A DNA stretch of 7,524 nucleotides, from NCBI GenBank assembly GCA_937884735.1, contig CAKZYI010000502.1, forward strand, positions 1 through 7,524, in the 5' to 3' direction. This stretch comes from an uncultured Pleurocapsa sp. (GTDB lineage: Bacteria > Cyanobacteriota > Cyanobacteriia > Cyanobacteriales > Xenococcaceae). The notes under the pieces were generated by a model that ran no database searches, had not been told where the DNA came from, and saw nothing but the letters and a program-made list of their open reading frames with translations. Made by a program: the position numbers and the translations under genes. Shown here one piece after another: positions 5,682 through 7,524 of this stretch (position 1 is the first letter of the stretch; each line of letters begins with the position of its first letter).

Positions 5682-6959
5682 TCAGTACTGTAGTCTTAAC
5701 TGGCTCACCTTTTTCGAGTTAAAAAACATCAAAGGTCTAAGAATCAGTTTGAATAGAATCAAGACTGACTGGATCTCATTGGGAGTATTCCTAATTTGCC
5801 ATTGACCAGGATTGCAGTAAAGCAACTGCACCAATTCTCTATGCTGTTCCGTATTAATACTTTGGAACTTAATAGTAGCAACAAGAGAGTTGTTTTGCAC
5901 ACAGCTACGAGTTACTTTTCCAGGGATAATCAGTACTTCAGGTAGCAATTCTACAAAAATCTCTGTTTGTAGATTTGCTGATCGCTCTAGAATAATTTCA
6001 ACGCCTTCTTCTGAGATCTTTTGAGTCACGCTTTGGTAAGTATGGCGGTCGCTATATACGTTGATTTCTCTTTTGCGACTAAACCATTCGTAAAAACTAG
6101 GTTTGGGCAAATCTAGCAAGGTTATCATCGCTACGGTAATGGTTATCAGGTTGTAGCTACTCCAATATAGCCCTAGATTAAATCCACTATTGGAAGTGTC
6201 TAATAAACTAACGCTAAAACTTATTAGGGTTGCGACAAACAAAAATGTCATCGGCAAAGCTAAAGACCAATTGTAGTTGAATTTATCTCTGGACAAACCT
6301 TTGGGAGTTACTTTGAATCCTTTGCTAAATGGGTTTAACAGAACTCGGCAAACTGTGAGGAAGACAGGAATAGCCTGGATTAAATAATACACGTCTGACA
6401 ATAGTACAGAACGAGATCGCTTGTTTAACCAAGCAAACATGGTCAACTGCATCATATAGAAGGGCAAAAAGATATAGATAAACTCTGGGGTACTACTTAA
6501 TACAGGATTTAGCTGACCAAAAATGCAAACTACAGGAAAGATTAAGAAGAAAACCTTGGGGATGCAGCTAAACCAATGCAGAATACCATCTAAGTGTCCT
6601 ATTCTCTGCCAAAGAGTTAATCCAGGAATAGTTAAGGGATTGGATTTGATAAACAAGCCTTGTAAAGTACCTCTGACACAGCGTAGTCGCTGTTCGATAT
6701 GTGCGCCAATACTTTCTGCGGCTAAACCCGCACTAAGTTTTTCGTCTAAATAAACTAATTCATAACCCTTTGCCGATAGTTTAACTCCTGTAAAATAGTC
6801 TTCACTTACAGAGTCGGTGACAAAATAGCCAATGTCTCTTAAAGCTTTTCTTCTAGCTACAAAAGATGTCCCTGCACACACTACGCTTCCTGCACCATCT
6901 TTCATGGGCTGGAGATGACGATAAAATACTTCTTCTTCTGAAGTCACTACATTTTCCAA
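5682..6959 (-). CDS. C-terminal part of the GT2 synthase (catalytic base, membrane channel, PilZ)
   Basis: Counting from TTG at 6959, which has no Shine-Dalgarno and is used only because it follows the stop: S-E-D at 52-54 is the place of the TED catalytic-base motif (Asp54). Q90-R-L-R93-C94 is the QxxRW site with Trp replaced by Cys (codon TGT at 6678-6680; TGG would be one base away). Membrane segments follow near 127-148, 158-178, 190-208, 232-253 and 266-283. From about 292 comes a PilZ-like domain whose c-di-GMP motifs are poor: R-K-R-E-I-N lacks the second Arg of RxxxR, and K314-I-S-E-E-G319 has Lys for the Asp of DxSxxG. Ends on TGA in a small hairpin. Independent translation of this piece is unlikely. 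Confidence 0.8.
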   Translation of the reverse strand: MENVVTSEEEVFYRHLQPMKDGAGSVVCAGTSFVARRKALRDIGYFVTDSVSEDYFTGVKLSAKGYELVYLDEKLSAGLAAESIGAHIEQRLRCVRGTLQGLFIKSNPLTIPGLTLWQRIGHLDGILHWFSCIPKVFFLIFPVVCIFGQLNPVLSSTPEFIYIFLPFYMMQLTMFAWLNKRSRSVLLSDVYYLIQAIPVFLTVCRVLLNPFSKGFKVTPKGLSRDKFNYNWSLALPMTFLFVATLISFSVSLLDTSNSGFNLGLYWSSYNLITITVAMITLLDLPKPSFYEWFSRKREINVYSDRHTYQSVTQKISEEGVEIILERSANLQTEIFVELLPEVLIIPGKVTRSCVQNNSLVATIKFQSINTEQHRELVQLLYCNPGQWQIRNTPNEIQSVLILFKLILRPLMFFNSKKVSQLRLQY

Positions 6960-6962
6960 ACC

Positions 6963-7524
6963 CTAATTATGAGCAATGGGGTCGGAATTATAAAAACTTT
7001 GGGGTGTTTGAACTAAGCCTATATTTTCTTTTTGGAAAAAGCCAACGGTACGTTCTAAAAAATTAGTTGTGGGAACAAAGTCAGCATCAAAAACAACTAC
7101 TAATTCTCCGTTGGTTTGCTTGAGTGCATTATTAAGATTTCCTGCTTTAGCAAAGGAGTTATCAGATCTAGTAATGTAGTGACAGCCTAGTTCTTGAGCT
7201 AACTGTTTGACGCTTTGTCTTCTGGTATCGTCTAGGATATATACTTGCTTGTTGTGGTAGTTTACAGCTTGGCAGCCAATAATAGTTCTTTTTAAAATAA
7301 AATCAGGCTCGTTGTAGGTAGGAATTAAAATATCTACGGATGGACTATAGCCATTTTTCTTCATCGCGATGTGATACTTATCAGCTTCTAGGTCGCGATT
7401 TTTTACAGTTAGCTGCAACAGCATTTGTAATGCACCGCCAATCATTGCTAACAATTCCATCGACAGTAAACCTAAGCTGAATATACCCTCTACTGGACTC
7501 TCCAAATTCAGTGTAGAAAGCGAT
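6963..7524 (-). CDS. N-terminal part of the GT2 synthase (catalytic domain, first half)
   Basis: The frame is open to the window edge, so the true start and the first membrane helices lie outside; the TTG at 7505 is only the first start-like codon seen. Counting from there: residues 7-32 form a membrane segment, V-D-I-L-I-P-T-Y-N-E-P (57-67) opens the GT-A fold, D92-D93-T-R-R is the first UDP-binding aspartate motif, A-K-A-G-N-L-N-N-A-L is at 119-128, and D140-A-D142 is the metal/UDP-binding DxD. The segment ends at H-N followed by TAG, just after Q-T-P-Q-S-F-Y-N. On its own it lacks the catalytic base and the channel and could not be an active synthase. Confidence 0.8.
   Translation of the reverse strand, partial: SLSTLNLESPVEGIFSLGLLSMELLAMIGGALQMLLQLTVKNRDLEADKYHIAMKKNGYSPSVDILIPTYNEPDFILKRTIIGCQAVNYHNKQVYILDDTRRQSVKQLAQELGCHYITRSDNSFAKAGNLNNALKQTNGELVVVFDADFVPTTNFLERTVGFFQKENIGLVQTPQSFYNSDPIAHN

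Larger units (their letters stand above)
5682..7524 (-). pseudogene. Interrupted cellulose-synthase-like glycosyltransferase (GT2 + PilZ), 5' end outside window
   Basis: One continuous frame reads from the window edge to TGA at 5682-5684, broken only by TAG at 6963-6965. Family 2 processive synthases polymerise UDP-glucose into a beta-glucan and push it out through their own membrane channel; BcsA is the model. Both sides of the stop join without loss: the order is membrane segments, DDT motif, DxD, stop, S-E-D, Q-x-x-R-C, membrane segments, PilZ. Family members, as I remember them, read N-L-G-L-E-N at the stop site, and TTG to TAG is one base. A second lesion is Cys in place of Trp in the QxxRW motif. 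Decay is therefore more likely than read-through, though a base error at the stop cannot be excluded. Cellulose is the likeliest product, but another beta-glucan is possible. Confidence 0.75.

Noticed and set aside
6523..7066. Plus-strand frames at 6523-6753 and 6866-7066
   Set aside because: Both are antisense to the GT2 gene, and the second crosses its broken codon; no independent support.

Overview
The window looks like chromosomal DNA from an AT-rich cyanobacterium. Seven copies of the palindrome GCGATCGC (HIP1) occur in 7.5 kb, there is a heptanucleotide tandem repeat, and the NAD kinase, FtsI and MscS-type proteins read like cyanobacterial versions. A colonial or baeocyte-forming group (Pleurocapsales-like) is a guess from general character only.

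Layout. At 1-1385 (minus) lies the N-terminal 461 codons of a class B penicillin-binding protein (FtsI type); its C-terminus is outside the window. Upstream on the same strand, at 1659-2174, is a small one-pass membrane protein with a coiled coil. It sits where ftsL sits in division clusters and is the best FtsL candidate here. A divergent 186-bp spacer separates it from nadK (2361-3281, plus), a complete NAD kinase. Next on the plus strand is a MscS-family mechanosensitive channel (3496-5142). Its signal peptide is encoded upstream of the only usable start and is cut off from a good ATG by an in-frame TGA. A 539-bp non-coding stretch (5143-5681) follows. It holds an AT-only hairpin, a 4 x 7-bp tandem repeat, two further hairpins and a palindrome-rich block that looks like a dispersed repeat. 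From 7524 down to 5682 (minus) runs a cellulose-synthase-like GT2/PilZ protein, open at the window edge and broken by an in-frame TAG at 6963-6965.

How the genes relate. The FtsL-like protein and FtsI would act together in septal peptidoglycan synthesis. NAD kinase is housekeeping, and the MscS channel handles osmotic downshift. The GT2 enzyme would make an extracellular beta-glucan but looks inactivated: besides the stop, the Trp of QxxRW is Cys and the PilZ c-di-GMP motifs are degenerate. Two genes with single-codon nonsense interruptions in one short window point to recent gene decay or to base errors in the assembly. Stop-codon reassignment is unlikely because nadK ends normally on TGA. 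I see no CRISPR array, tRNA, rRNA, transposase or phage gene, and no clearly new multi-gene system.
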